A DNA stretch of 14,664 nt from JBFFXF01 sp041569895 (lineage in GTDB: Bacteria; Planctomycetota; UBA8108; JACQVS01). Location: the NCBI GenBank assembly GCA_041569895.1, contig JBFFXF010000184.1, positions 1 to 14,664 on the forward strand, read 5' to 3'. Made by a program: the position numbers and the translations under genes. Position 1 is the first letter of the stretch. Each line of letters starts with the position of its first letter. Shown piece after piece: positions 7,489 through 14,664 of the stretch. The notes beneath the pieces were generated by a model. That model had not been told where the DNA came from. It ran no database searches and saw only the letters and a list, made by a program, of their open reading frames with translations.

Positions 7489-9930
7489 ATGCTCTCTCGT
7501 CAATCCGTGCTCATCCTGCTCGTCTCCTGTTTTCTGATCGCGCCGGCTGCCGGCGCCGAGATCGTCATCATGCCGGCCGAGGTGAAGCTCCGAGGGCCGC
7601 ACGCGAGTCACCGCCTTCTCGTCGAGCGAGTCGTCGCCGGCGAGTCGCGCGGCCAGGTGAGCGGGAAGGTGGAGCTCGGCGCGTCTCCCGGGGGCGTCGT
7701 GCGCGTCGAAGACGACGGCGAGGGCACCCTCGTCGTCCGGCCGATTGCGAACGGACGGGCGACGCTCACCGTGCGCGCCGGCGACCGGAGCGCGACGGCG
7801 ACGGTGGTGGTGGAGGAGAGCGACCTGGACGTCGAGTGGAGCTTCAGGAACCACGTGCAGCCGGTGCTCACGAGCGCGGGCTGCAACTCCGGCGCGTGTC
7901 ACGGCGCGGCGGCGGGGAAGAACGGCTTCAAGCTCTCGCTTCGCGGCTACGACGCGATCGGAGACTACCTGACGCTGACGCGGCACGCGCTCGGACGGCG
8001 CATCGTGCCGGAGGATCCCGGCCGCAGCCTGATCCTCACCAAGCCGACGGGGGTCCTCCAGCACAAGGGCGGCGTCCGCTTCGAGCCCGGCTCGCTCGAG
8101 TACGACGTCCTCGCCGAGTGGATCGCCACTGGCACGCCGGCGCCGCGTGACGGGGATCCTCGCATCGAGCGGCTCGAGGTCCTGCCGCGCGAGTCGCTGC
8201 TGCAGGCCGGAGCCGAGCAGCAACTGATCGTGCGGGCGCACTTCGACGACGGCCGCGCCGAGGACGTCACCTCGTGGGCGAAGTTCAGCGCCACGGATGG
8301 GTCGGTGATCCAGGTCGACGGCGCGGGCCGCGTGCGCGTCATGGGTCACGGCGAGGCGGCGGTGACGGCGTGGTACCTCTCGCGCATCGTCGTGGCCACC
8401 ATCAGCGTGCCGTTCGAGAACGAGGTCGACCCGTCGACGTTCGCCCGGGCCGAGCGGCGGAGCTTCATCGACGAGCTCGTGCTCGCCAAGCTGCAGCGGT
8501 TGAAGCTGCCGCCGTCACCACCGGCGACCGACGGCGAGTTCATCCGGCGCGCGTTCGTCGACACCATCGGCGTCCTTCCGACCTCCGACGAGGTGCGGGA
8601 GTTCCTCGCCGACCGCTCGCCGGGGAAGCGCGATCGCCTGATCGACGAGCTGCTCCGCCGGCCGGAGTTCGTCGACTACTGGACCTACCGGTGGTCCGAC
8701 CTGCTGCTGGTCAACAGCGCCAACCTGTCGAAGCCCGCGATGTGGGCCTACTATCGCTGGATCCGCGAGCGCGTCGAGTCGAACACGCCGTGGGACGAGT
8801 TCGCCCGCGGCATCGTCGCGGCGACGGGCAGCACGCTCGAGAACGGCGCGGCGAGCTATTTTCTCCTCCACAAGGATCCGCTCGACCTCGCCGAGACGAC
8901 CTCCGTCGCCTTCCTCGGGATGTCGATCAACTGTGCCCGATGTCACGACCACCCGCTCGAGAAGTGGACCAACGAGCAGTACTACCGTATGGCGAACCTC
9001 TTCGCGCGCGTCCGCACCAAGGACGCGCCCGGCGCCGGCAACGCCGTCATCTTTCCGGTGCCGGAGGGCGACGTCATCCAGCCGCTGACCGGTCACGCGC
9101 ACCCGCCAACGCCGCTCGACGGCGAGCCGATGCCGATCGACGATCCCGCGGACCGCCGGCTGCACCTCGCGAAGTGGTTGACCTCTCCCGACAACCCGTA
9201 CTTCGCGCGGGCGATCGCCAACCGCGTGTGGGCGAACTTCATGGGCGTCGGTCTCGTCGAGCCCGTCGATGACCTCCGCATGACGAACCCATCGAGCAAC
9301 GAGACGCTCCTCCGCGCGCTCGCGCATCACCTCGTCGAGAAGAGGTGGGACCTGAAGGCGCTGATGCGAACGATCCTGCAATCGGCGACTTACCAGCGGA
9401 GCAGCGCGCCCACACCGGAGAACCGCGGCGACCGCCGGTTCTATTCACGCACCCTGCCGCGGCGCATGAGCGCGGAGGTGATGCTCGACGCCATCTCGCA
9501 GGTCACCGGCGCGCCGACATCTTTCCCCGGGTATCCGTCCGGCTGGCGCGCCCTTCAGTTGCCCGACTCGAACGTCGAATCGTACTTCCTCGCGTCGTTC
9601 GGCAGGCCGGATCGCGTGATCACGTGCGCGTGTGAGCGCACCGACGAGCCGAGCATGGCGCAGGTGCTGCACATCGCCAACGGCGACACCCTGAACGCGA
9701 AGCTCCGCGCCGGGGACAACCGGATCGGACGGCTCCTCGCCGCGGGGAAGACCAACGCCGAGATCGTCGATGACGTCTACCTGGGAGCGCTGTCGCGCTA
9801 TCCGACCGACAGCGAGCGACGGCGCATTCTCGAGCTCCTCGACGCGGCGCCCGCGGATGGCCGCCGTGAAGCCATCGAGGACCTCTACTGGAGCGTGCTG
9901 AGCAGCCGTGAGTTCCTCTTCAATCACTGA
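7489..9930 (+). CDS. Exported Ig-like / C-x4-CH / DUF1549 / DUF1553 protein
   Basis: An 813-residue complete planctomycete-type multidomain protein. The reading frame is open further upstream, but the ATG at 7489 gives a clean signal peptide (MLSRQSVLILLVSCFLIAPAAGA), while earlier starts would overlap the DUF1501 gene. In order: signal peptide (1-23); bacterial Ig-like domain (about 25-110); a cysteine/histidine site with the sequence GCNSGACHG (C132, C137, H138, spacing C-x4-CH); a second Ig-like domain (about 225-312, LEVLPRESLLQAG to ATISVPF); DUF1549 (about 324-520) with canonical CARCHDHPLEKW (C482, C485, H486); and DUF1553 (about 555-813) ending EFLFNH. The two Cys-His sites suggest one or two c-type hemes and an electron-transfer role, which is inference. 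It is the complete paralogue of the truncated gene at the left edge. Its 3' end overlaps the next gene by 23 bp, suggesting translational coupling. Confidence 0.93.
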   Translation: MLSRQSVLILLVSCFLIAPAAGAEIVIMPAEVKLRGPHASHRLLVERVVAGESRGQVSGKVELGASPGGVVRVEDDGEGTLVVRPIANGRATLTVRAGDRSATATVVVEESDLDVEWSFRNHVQPVLTSAGCNSGACHGAAAGKNGFKLSLRGYDAIGDYLTLTRHALGRRIVPEDPGRSLILTKPTGVLQHKGGVRFEPGSLEYDVLAEWIATGTPAPRDGDPRIERLEVLPRESLLQAGAEQQLIVRAHFDDGRAEDVTSWAKFSATDGSVIQVDGAGRVRVMGHGEAAVTAWYLSRIVVATISVPFENEVDPSTFARAERRSFIDELVLAKLQRLKLPPSPPATDGEFIRRAFVDTIGVLPTSDEVREFLADRSPGKRDRLIDELLRRPEFVDYWTYRWSDLLLVNSANLSKPAMWAYYRWIRERVESNTPWDEFARGIVAATGSTLENGAASYFLLHKDPLDLAETTSVAFLGMSINCARCHDHPLEKWTNEQYYRMANLFARVRTKDAPGAGNAVIFPVPEGDVIQPLTGHAHPPTPLDGEPMPIDDPADRRLHLAKWLTSPDNPYFARAIANRVWANFMGVGLVEPVDDLRMTNPSSNETLLRALAHHLVEKRWDLKALMRTILQSATYQRSSAPTPENRGDRRFYSRTLPRRMSAEVMLDAISQVTGAPTSFPGYPSGWRALQLPDSNVESYFLASFGRPDRVITCACERTDEPSMAQVLHIANGDTLNAKLRAGDNRIGRLLAAGKTNAEIVDDVYLGALSRYPTDSERRRILELLDAAPADGRREAIEDLYWSVLSSREFLFNH

Positions 9931-12900
9931 TCGGAAGCTGACGTTCGTCCTGGCGTGTCTCGGCGTCATCGCCACCGCCGCGATCTCCGCCGAGGACGGC
10001 GACACCGCGCGTGCGGCCGCGATTCTCGGGACATACTGCATCGGCTGTCACAACCCGGACGAGCTCGACGGTGACCTCGACCTGACGACCGGTGAGGCGA
10101 TCCAGCGCGGCAACGACGACGGACCGGTGATCGTGCCGGGCGTCGCCGACCAGAGCAAGCTCGTGCTCGTCGTCGAGCACAAGCTGAAGCCGTTCATGCC
10201 GCCGAAAAAGCAGAAGCGGCCCACCGCGGAAGAGATCGCCGTGCTGCGCCGCTGGGTCGAGGCCGGGGCGCCCGGCCTGGCCACGCTCGAGGCCGGCGCC
10301 ACCACCATCGTCACGCCGAGGATCGAGCCGCGAGTGCCGCCACGCCGCGCCGCCAGCGCCGTCGCGTGCTCGCGCGACGGGCGACTGATCGCCGTCGGCG
10401 CGTATCGCCAGGTGCGCGTCCTCTCCGCGGGGACGCGTACGACGGTGCGCACCGTCGAGGGCATCACCGGACGCGTCAACGCCATCGCGTTCTCGCGCGA
10501 CGGGTCGCTGCTCGCGTGCGGGGCCGGCGAGCCCGGCGTCGGGGGCGAGGTGACCCTCGTCGCCGTCGCGGGCCCGGACGACGTCGGCGCCGGGCCGCGG
10601 ACGCTGCGCGGACACCGGGACTCGATTCACGCGCTGGCGCTCTCCGACGACGGTCGACTGCTGGCGACGGGGAGCTACGACCGCACGATTGGCCTCTGGT
10701 CCATCGAGAGCGGCGAGCTGCTCCGCACGCTCGACGGGCACAACGGCGCGGTCTTCGACGTCGCCTTCCGTCCGGACGGCGCTCTCCTGGCGAGCGCCAG
10801 CGCCGACCGCACGGTGAAGATCTGGAACGTCTCGACGGGCGAGCGCCTCGACACCTTCTCGCAGTCGCTGAAGGAGATCCACGCGCTCGCCTTCAGCCCG
10901 GACGGCGGACGCCTCGCCGCCGGCGGCGAGGACCGCCGCATCCGCGTCTGGGAGGTGAGCCCGAGCGGCGCCGAGGGAACCAGCCCGTTGCTGCACTCGC
11001 GGTTCGCCCACGAGGGCGCCATCCTCGACATCGCATACTCGCCGGACGGGCAGACGATGGTCTCGACCGCGCGCGACGGCACCGTGAAGCTCTGGGACGC
11101 GCGCGCCGTCGCGGAGCGGACGATCCTCGAGGCGCAGCCGGACTGGCCCGTCGCCGTGGCCTTCACGCCGGACGGACGTTCGTTCGTCGTCGCGCGCCTC
11201 GACGGCAGTCTCGGTTTCTACGACGCGAACGGCGGCCGCGAGGTGCGCATCGCGCGAGCGCGACGTGGTGCGACCGGTGGAGCGCTCATCGCGTTCCCCG
11301 TCGCCGAGGAGCCGGCGAAGCCGGAGATCGCGTCAATCGAGCCGCGTGGTCTCGAGCGCGGCGCGACCACGCGCGTACGGGTCCGCGGGAAGCATCTCGG
11401 CGGACTCCGATCGGCTCGGCTCCACCTCGACGGCAGCGAGGCCCGGCCGGTCGATACGGCCGATGCGGCGGGTGACGGGGGCTCGACGTGGATCGAGGTC
11501 ACCGTTCCCGCGAACGCCGATCCGGGGGCCCACGAACTCTCGGTGACCTCGGCGGGCGGCGAGAGCAATCGCGTACGCCTCCATGTCGACACCGTGCCGC
11601 AGACGATCGAGACCGAGCCGAACGACCGCGCCGCCGACGCGAGGGCGATGCCGCTTCCGGTGAGCTTCTGGGGGGCTCTCGGCGCGGCGGGAGACGTCGA
11701 CCACGTCGCGTTCGAGGCGGAGGCCGGGGCGACGGTCGTCCTCGACGCCGCCGCGCGCCGACTCGGTGGCTCGAAGGCCAATCTGATCCTCGCGGTGCTC
11801 GACGAGCGCGGGCGCGTCCTCGGCACGCGCAACGACTTCGGCGCGGACCTCGATCCGCTGCTCGCGTTCACGGCGCCGGCGAGCGGTCGCTACGTCGTGC
11901 GCGTCGCCGATCTCGAGCTCGGCGGGTCGGGTGATCACTTCTACCGCCTGTCGATCGGCGCCTTCCCGTTCGCCACCGGATGCTTCCCGCTCGCCGTGCC
12001 CGCCGGCGTCGAGAGCGCCGTGGAGCTCGTCGGACACAACCTCGACGCCGCCGGGGCGACCGTGCGCATCGCGGCGCCCGACTCGGGCGAGGTCGGCGTG
12101 CCGATCGACGGCGCTCGCGTGCGGACGCGCGGGCCGCTGACCGTGCGGGTCGCCGGCGGATCGTTGCGCAACGAGATCGAGCCGAACGACACGCCGGGAG
12201 CCGCCAATGTGCTGGTGATCCCGGGCAGCGTCAACGGCCGTCTGCACGATCCGCGGGGGGAGCGCGAGGACGTCGACGTCTTCCGCTTCACGGCGCGTGC
12301 GAACGAGGAGTGGGTGATCGAGACGGAGGCCGCGCGGCGCGGATCGCCGGCCGACACGCGCATCGACGTGCTGCACCCCGACGGCCGCACGGTCGAGCGC
12401 GTCCTGCTCCAGGCCGTTCGTGATTCGGAGATCACCTTCCGTCCGATCGACTCGGTCGCCAGCGACGTCCGCGTCACCAACTGGGAGGAGATGGACCTCG
12501 ACCAGTACCTCTACTTCCAGGGCGAGGTCAGCCGGATCATCCGCATGCCGCAGGGGCCCGATTCCGGTTTCAAGCTCTACCAGGCGCCGAACGGCCAGCG
12601 GCGTTGCTTCTTCGACACCAGCGCGACGGCGCACGCGAATCACGAGCCGTGCTACGTCGTCGAGCCGCACCCGCCGGGCGCGCGCCTCGTGCCCACCGGG
12701 CTGCCGGTGTTCACGCTCGGGTACTCGAACGATGATGACGGGATGCGCGAGCTCGGCAAGGACTCGCGACTGACCTTCCGGGCGCCGGCCGACGGCGACT
12801 ACCTCGTGCGCGTGCGCGACGCTCGGGGCTTCGGCGGTCCCGGTTTCGCGTATCGACTCATCGTGCGGCCGCCGAGCCCCGGTTTCCGGGCGAGCATCGG

Positions 12901-13555
12901 CGGCAGGGATCCGACCGTCGAGGCCGGCAGCGGTCGACAGTTCACGTGTCGGGTCCAGCGCGTCGACGGATTCGAGGGACCCGTGCGCTTCGACGTCACC
13001 GGTATGCCGCCGGGATTCAGCGTGTCGACGCCGGTCGTCATCGAGGCCGGCCACCTCCAGGCGGAGGGCACGATCAACGCGGCCCCGGGCGCCCCGAAGC
13101 CCGCGGAATCGGACTGGTCGGCGGTGCGCGTCACGGCGACTGCGACCATCGGCGGCGAATCGATCGTCCAGGAGATCGGCAACCTCGGCAAGATCACGCT
13201 CGGCGACGCGCCGAAGCTGTTCGTCGAGCTCCTTCCGCTCGCCGGCGAGGCGAGCGAGCCGGGGCGGCCGGCCGAGGTGGTGATCAGGCCGGGCGAGCGC
13301 GCCCGCGCCGTCCTTCGCATCCGTCGGAACGGACACGATGACCGTGTGACCTTCGACGTCGACAACCTGCCGTACGGCGTGATCGTCGACGACATCGGTC
13401 TCAACGGCGTTCTCATCCCGCCGGGCGAGTCGGAGCGCACGATCTTCCTGCACTGCTCGAAGTGGGTGCCCGAGACCGACCGGCTCTTCTTCGCTCGCTC
13501 GCGCGAGGCCGGCGGCCAGACCTCGCTGCCGCTCGTCCTGCACGTGCGGCGGTGA
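9908..13555 (+). CDS. Exported PSCyt1 heme-site / seven-blade WD40 / IPT / PPC protein
   Basis: A 1215-residue predicted extracytoplasmic protein. The GTG at 9908 is the only start that keeps the signal peptide (residues 1-28, LTFVLACLGVIATAAISA); no ATG is available nearby and no good Shine-Dalgarno is seen, so initiation is probably coupled to the end of the preceding gene, which it overlaps. A PSCyt1-type module follows with YCIGCH (C44, C47, H48) and a PFMPPKK segment that resembles the usual region of the distal heme ligand (M99 or so). Residues about 146-454 contain seven WD40 units, marked by seven Ala-x-Ser-like x-DG turns (SRDG, SRDG, SDDG, RPDG, SPDG, SPDG, TPDG), which fits a complete beta-propeller. 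Then come an IPT/TIG-like domain (about 471-561), a PPC domain (about 566-688, starting ETEPND), a second PPC-like domain (about 755-988, starting EIEPND, with a long insert), and Ig-like sandwiches to the end. PSCyt1-WD40-PPC fusions are known in planctomycetes; the partner or substrate is unknown. Confidence 0.93.
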   Translation: MSSSSITDRKLTFVLACLGVIATAAISAEDGDTARAAAILGTYCIGCHNPDELDGDLDLTTGEAIQRGNDDGPVIVPGVADQSKLVLVVEHKLKPFMPPKKQKRPTAEEIAVLRRWVEAGAPGLATLEAGATTIVTPRIEPRVPPRRAASAVACSRDGRLIAVGAYRQVRVLSAGTRTTVRTVEGITGRVNAIAFSRDGSLLACGAGEPGVGGEVTLVAVAGPDDVGAGPRTLRGHRDSIHALALSDDGRLLATGSYDRTIGLWSIESGELLRTLDGHNGAVFDVAFRPDGALLASASADRTVKIWNVSTGERLDTFSQSLKEIHALAFSPDGGRLAAGGEDRRIRVWEVSPSGAEGTSPLLHSRFAHEGAILDIAYSPDGQTMVSTARDGTVKLWDARAVAERTILEAQPDWPVAVAFTPDGRSFVVARLDGSLGFYDANGGREVRIARARRGATGGALIAFPVAEEPAKPEIASIEPRGLERGATTRVRVRGKHLGGLRSARLHLDGSEARPVDTADAAGDGGSTWIEVTVPANADPGAHELSVTSAGGESNRVRLHVDTVPQTIETEPNDRAADARAMPLPVSFWGALGAAGDVDHVAFEAEAGATVVLDAAARRLGGSKANLILAVLDERGRVLGTRNDFGADLDPLLAFTAPASGRYVVRVADLELGGSGDHFYRLSIGAFPFATGCFPLAVPAGVESAVELVGHNLDAAGATVRIAAPDSGEVGVPIDGARVRTRGPLTVRVAGGSLRNEIEPNDTPGAANVLVIPGSVNGRLHDPRGEREDVDVFRFTARANEEWVIETEAARRGSPADTRIDVLHPDGRTVERVLLQAVRDSEITFRPIDSVASDVRVTNWEEMDLDQYLYFQGEVSRIIRMPQGPDSGFKLYQAPNGQRRCFFDTSATAHANHEPCYVVEPHPPGARLVPTGLPVFTLGYSNDDDGMRELGKDSRLTFRAPADGDYLVRVRDARGFGGPGFAYRLIVRPPSPGFRASIGGRDPTVEAGSGRQFTCRVQRVDGFEGPVRFDVTGMPPGFSVSTPVVIEAGHLQAEGTINAAPGAPKPAESDWSAVRVTATATIGGESIVQEIGNLGKITLGDAPKLFVELLPLAGEASEPGRPAEVVIRPGERARAVLRIRRNGHDDRVTFDVDNLPYGVIVDDIGLNGVLIPPGESERTIFLHCSKWVPETDRLFFARSREAGGQTSLPLVLHVRR

Positions 13556-13562
13556 GCTCCAT

Positions 13563-13587
13563 TCCGCCGCAATCACAGTGAGGCGGA
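13563..13587 (+). terminator. Weak inverted repeat after the WD40/PPC gene
   Basis: TCCGCC (13563-13568) can pair with GGCGGA (13582-13587), with a possible small inner TCA/TGA pairing. It lies just after the stop codon at 13555 and before the start at 13615. No T-run follows, so it may slow rather than end transcription, or be chance. Confidence 0.25.
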
Positions 13588-13614
13588 CTGACGCAGGGCA
13601 GCGACGGCTCCGGC

Positions 13615-14247
13615 ATGCGCCTTCTCATCGTGTTCCTGATTCTCGGCGCGCTCTTCACCATCCCCTTTCTGATCTGGGGTGAGGGGTTCGAGGCGCGTTT
13701 CTCGACCGGCGGGACGATCGAGTGGCTCGAGGGTCACGGTCGCTGGGCGTGGGCCGCGGCCCTCGCGCTCCTCTGCGCGGACATCGTGCTGCCCGTCCCG
13801 TCGACCGCCGTGATCGCCGCGCTCGGTTTCGTCTACGGTCCAGTCGCCGGAGCGCTCATCGGCGCCGCCGGATCCATCGCCGCGGGGTCCCTCGCGTACA
13901 CGCTCTGTCGCCTGATCGGTCGCCGCGCCGCGACCTGGATCGCCGGCGAGCACGACCTCGTCCGCGGCGAGCAATTCATGGCGCGCCTCGGTCCGTGGGC
14001 GGTGGCCATCTCGAGGTGGCTGCCCCTCCTGCCGGAGGTGGTCGCGTGCCTCGCCGGACTCGTGCGCATGCGGCCGATCGTCTTCCACGTCGCCCTCGCC
14101 TGCGGCGCCGTCCCGATGGCCGCGGTCTTCGCCGTCGTCGGCGCCACGGGAGTCGAACGCCCCGCCCTCGCCATCGGCCTGAGCGCCGCCGTGCCGTGCA
14201 TCCTGTGGCCGATCGCCCGGTGGATGCTCGAGAGAAGATCTCGGTAA
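13615..14247 (+). CDS. VTT/DedA (TVP38-like) family integral membrane protein
   Basis: A 210-residue, strongly hydrophobic protein with about five or six membrane segments (roughly residues 2-20, 45-65, 68-98, 125-145, 150-172 and 178-200). The middle resembles the VTT domain: LPVPSTAVIAALGFVYGP followed by a Gly/Ala-rich helix (GALIGAAGSIAAG), then RWLPLLPEVVACLAGLVRM, which corresponds to the conserved Arg-x-x-P and Gly region of the family. VTT/DedA proteins include phospholipid scramblases and lipid-carrier flippases in the cytoplasmic membrane; which activity applies here cannot be read from sequence. It starts at an ATG with only a weak purine stretch upstream, 59 bp after the WD40/PPC gene, so it might be read through from that operon. 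Its job is probably unrelated housekeeping of the membrane. TVP38/TMEM64-like is the nearest description; the subgroup is uncertain. Confidence 0.85.
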   Translation: MRLLIVFLILGALFTIPFLIWGEGFEARFSTGGTIEWLEGHGRWAWAAALALLCADIVLPVPSTAVIAALGFVYGPVAGALIGAAGSIAAGSLAYTLCRLIGRRAATWIAGEHDLVRGEQFMARLGPWAVAISRWLPLLPEVVACLAGLVRMRPIVFHVALACGAVPMAAVFAVVGATGVERPALAIGLSAAVPCILWPIARWMLERRSR

Positions 14248-14311
14248 TCGGACTCCCGTCCCCGTCCCCGAAAGGCCGCTCGACGCCGCCGGGCAGACTC
14301 TGACGTCAAGA

Positions 14312-14358
14312 AGAACGCAAGGAAGGCAGGAAGGGCAGGAAGGCAGGAAAAGAAGGAA
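14312..14358. repeat. Polypurine GGAAGGCAGG tract
   Basis: A purine-rich run built on GGAAGGCAGGAAGGG-like words occupies this stretch, with only scattered cytosines. Read on the other strand it is a CCTTCCTGCC pyrimidine tract. It introduces the mosaic non-coding region at the right edge of the window and has no credible gene. Confidence 0.75.
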
Positions 14359-14410
14359 GGGAACGCAGTCGACGCGGCGAAGGCGCGGACGCGTGGCGAC
14401 GAGGACGGGA

Positions 14411-14440
14411 ACGCAGATGACGCAGATTGACGCAGATTGG
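14411..14440. repeat. Tandem ACGCAGAT(T)G repeat, three units
   Basis: ACGCAGATG (14411-14419), ACGCAGATTG (14420-14429) and ACGCAGATTGG (14430-14440) are direct repeats with 9-10 bp steps. I recall very similar ACGCAGATGACGCAGATT words in intergenic DNA of planctomycetes, verrucomicrobia and other phyla, often near CGCGGCGAAGGCGCGGACGCG-like text, of which a version is also present here around 14370-14393. Confidence 0.75.
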
Positions 14441-14479
14441 GGAGGCACGTTTGCGCCGGCTGGTCGCGTCAGGAGCGCG

Positions 14480-14650
14480 CTCTGTTCTCTGTCTCCGGTC
14501 TCCGGTCTCCGATCTCTGACCTCTGATCCCAGATCCCAGATCTCTGATCTCTGATCTCTGTCTCGGTCATCGGAGTCGGTCATCGGAGTCGGGTCTCGGA
14601 ATCGGAATCGGAGTCCGAGTCGAGGACGAGGACGAGGACGAGGACGAGAC
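14480..14650. repeat. Composite intergenic repeat, copy 2
   Basis: Same order of sub-arrays as at 5121-5263: a TCTGTTCTCTG lead-in, TCTCCGG and TCTGATCTC arrays (TCTGATCTCTGATCTCT at 14543-14559), GGTCATCGGAGTC words, GAGTCGGGTCTCGGA (14586-14600), GGAATCGGAATCGGAGTC, and a GAGGACGAGG array (from 14617, longer than in copy 1). It is in the same orientation. It ends about 14 bases before the window edge, and may belong to an intergenic region that continues outside. Confidence 0.85.
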
Positions 14651-14664
14651 GGGGCCAGGCAACC

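Larger units (their letters stand above)
14248..14664. other. Gene-free right end of the window
   Basis: No gene is supported in this 417-base stretch. It consists of a short spacer, the polypurine tract, the ACGCAGAT repeats and the second composite repeat copy, each listed separately. Long antisense reading frames that cross it encode only repeat-derived peptides. Confidence 0.7.

Noticed and set aside
11333..13576. Antisense reading frame of 747 codons inside the heme/WD40 gene
   Set aside because: It is a shadow of a firmly assigned sense gene; the composition is Arg/His/Asp-rich and unstructured.
13573..14583. Antisense frame of 336 codons over the VTT/DedA gene and the right-end repeats
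   Set aside because: Its start lies in the repeat array and its first part translates repeats; the sense frame encodes a recognisable membrane protein.
14312..14650. Diversity-generating retroelement or retron-type element
   Set aside because: No reverse transcriptase, template/variable repeat pair or msr/msd-like fold was found in the window.

Overview
The window is GC-rich, gene-dense bacterial DNA with every recognised gene on the + strand. It very probably comes from a planctomycete or a close relative in the PVC group. The evidence is the gene content: DUF1501 (PF07394), PSCyt2/DUF1549 (PF07583) fused to PSD1/DUF1553 (PF07587), PSCyt1-type heme motifs, WD40 propellers and pre-peptidase C-terminal (PPC) domains, nearly all with export signals. 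These families are hugely expanded in Planctomycetota, and their biochemical role is largely unknown. The phylum is inferred from the families; no rRNA or tRNA was seen.

Layout. 1-1568: the 3' part of a DUF1549/DUF1553 cytochrome-like gene that enters from the left edge. 1648-4878: a large exported IPT/PPC/Ig-like protein carrying a ~225-residue alanine-rich coiled coil. 4879-5323: no gene; an elaborate nested tandem repeat (ACCGTG arrays, an exact 30-bp duplication, then TCTGATCTC, GGTCTCGG/GAGTCGG and GAGGACGAGG arrays). 5324-5824: a small unrecognised protein with a strong ribosome binding site. 5825-6065: spacer with a candidate stem-loop. 6066-7439: a DUF1501 protein with a Tat-like signal. 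7489-9930: a complete Ig-like/C-x4-CH/DUF1549/DUF1553 protein. 9908-13555: an exported heme c-like/seven-blade WD40/IPT/PPC protein overlapping the previous gene by 23 bp. 13615-14247: a VTT/DedA-type membrane protein. 14248-14664: no gene; a polypurine tract, ACGCAGATT repeats and a second member of the composite repeat family seen at 4879-5323.

How the genes fit together. 6066-13555 looks like one co-transcribed three-gene envelope module: DUF1501, then a large multi-domain heme-site protein, then a propeller/PPC protein. Genes 1 and 2 look like the 3' end of a second, paralogous module whose DUF1501 member would lie left of the window. The proteins probably act outside the cytoplasm, with putative c-type heme sites and several adhesion- or carbohydrate-binding-like beta domains. 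Their substrate cannot be read from the sequence.

The least explained features are the composite intergenic repeat, present twice with the same internal order of sub-arrays, and the long coiled coil inserted into a loop of a beta-sandwich protein. No CRISPR array, transposase, phage gene, tRNA or rRNA was recognised.
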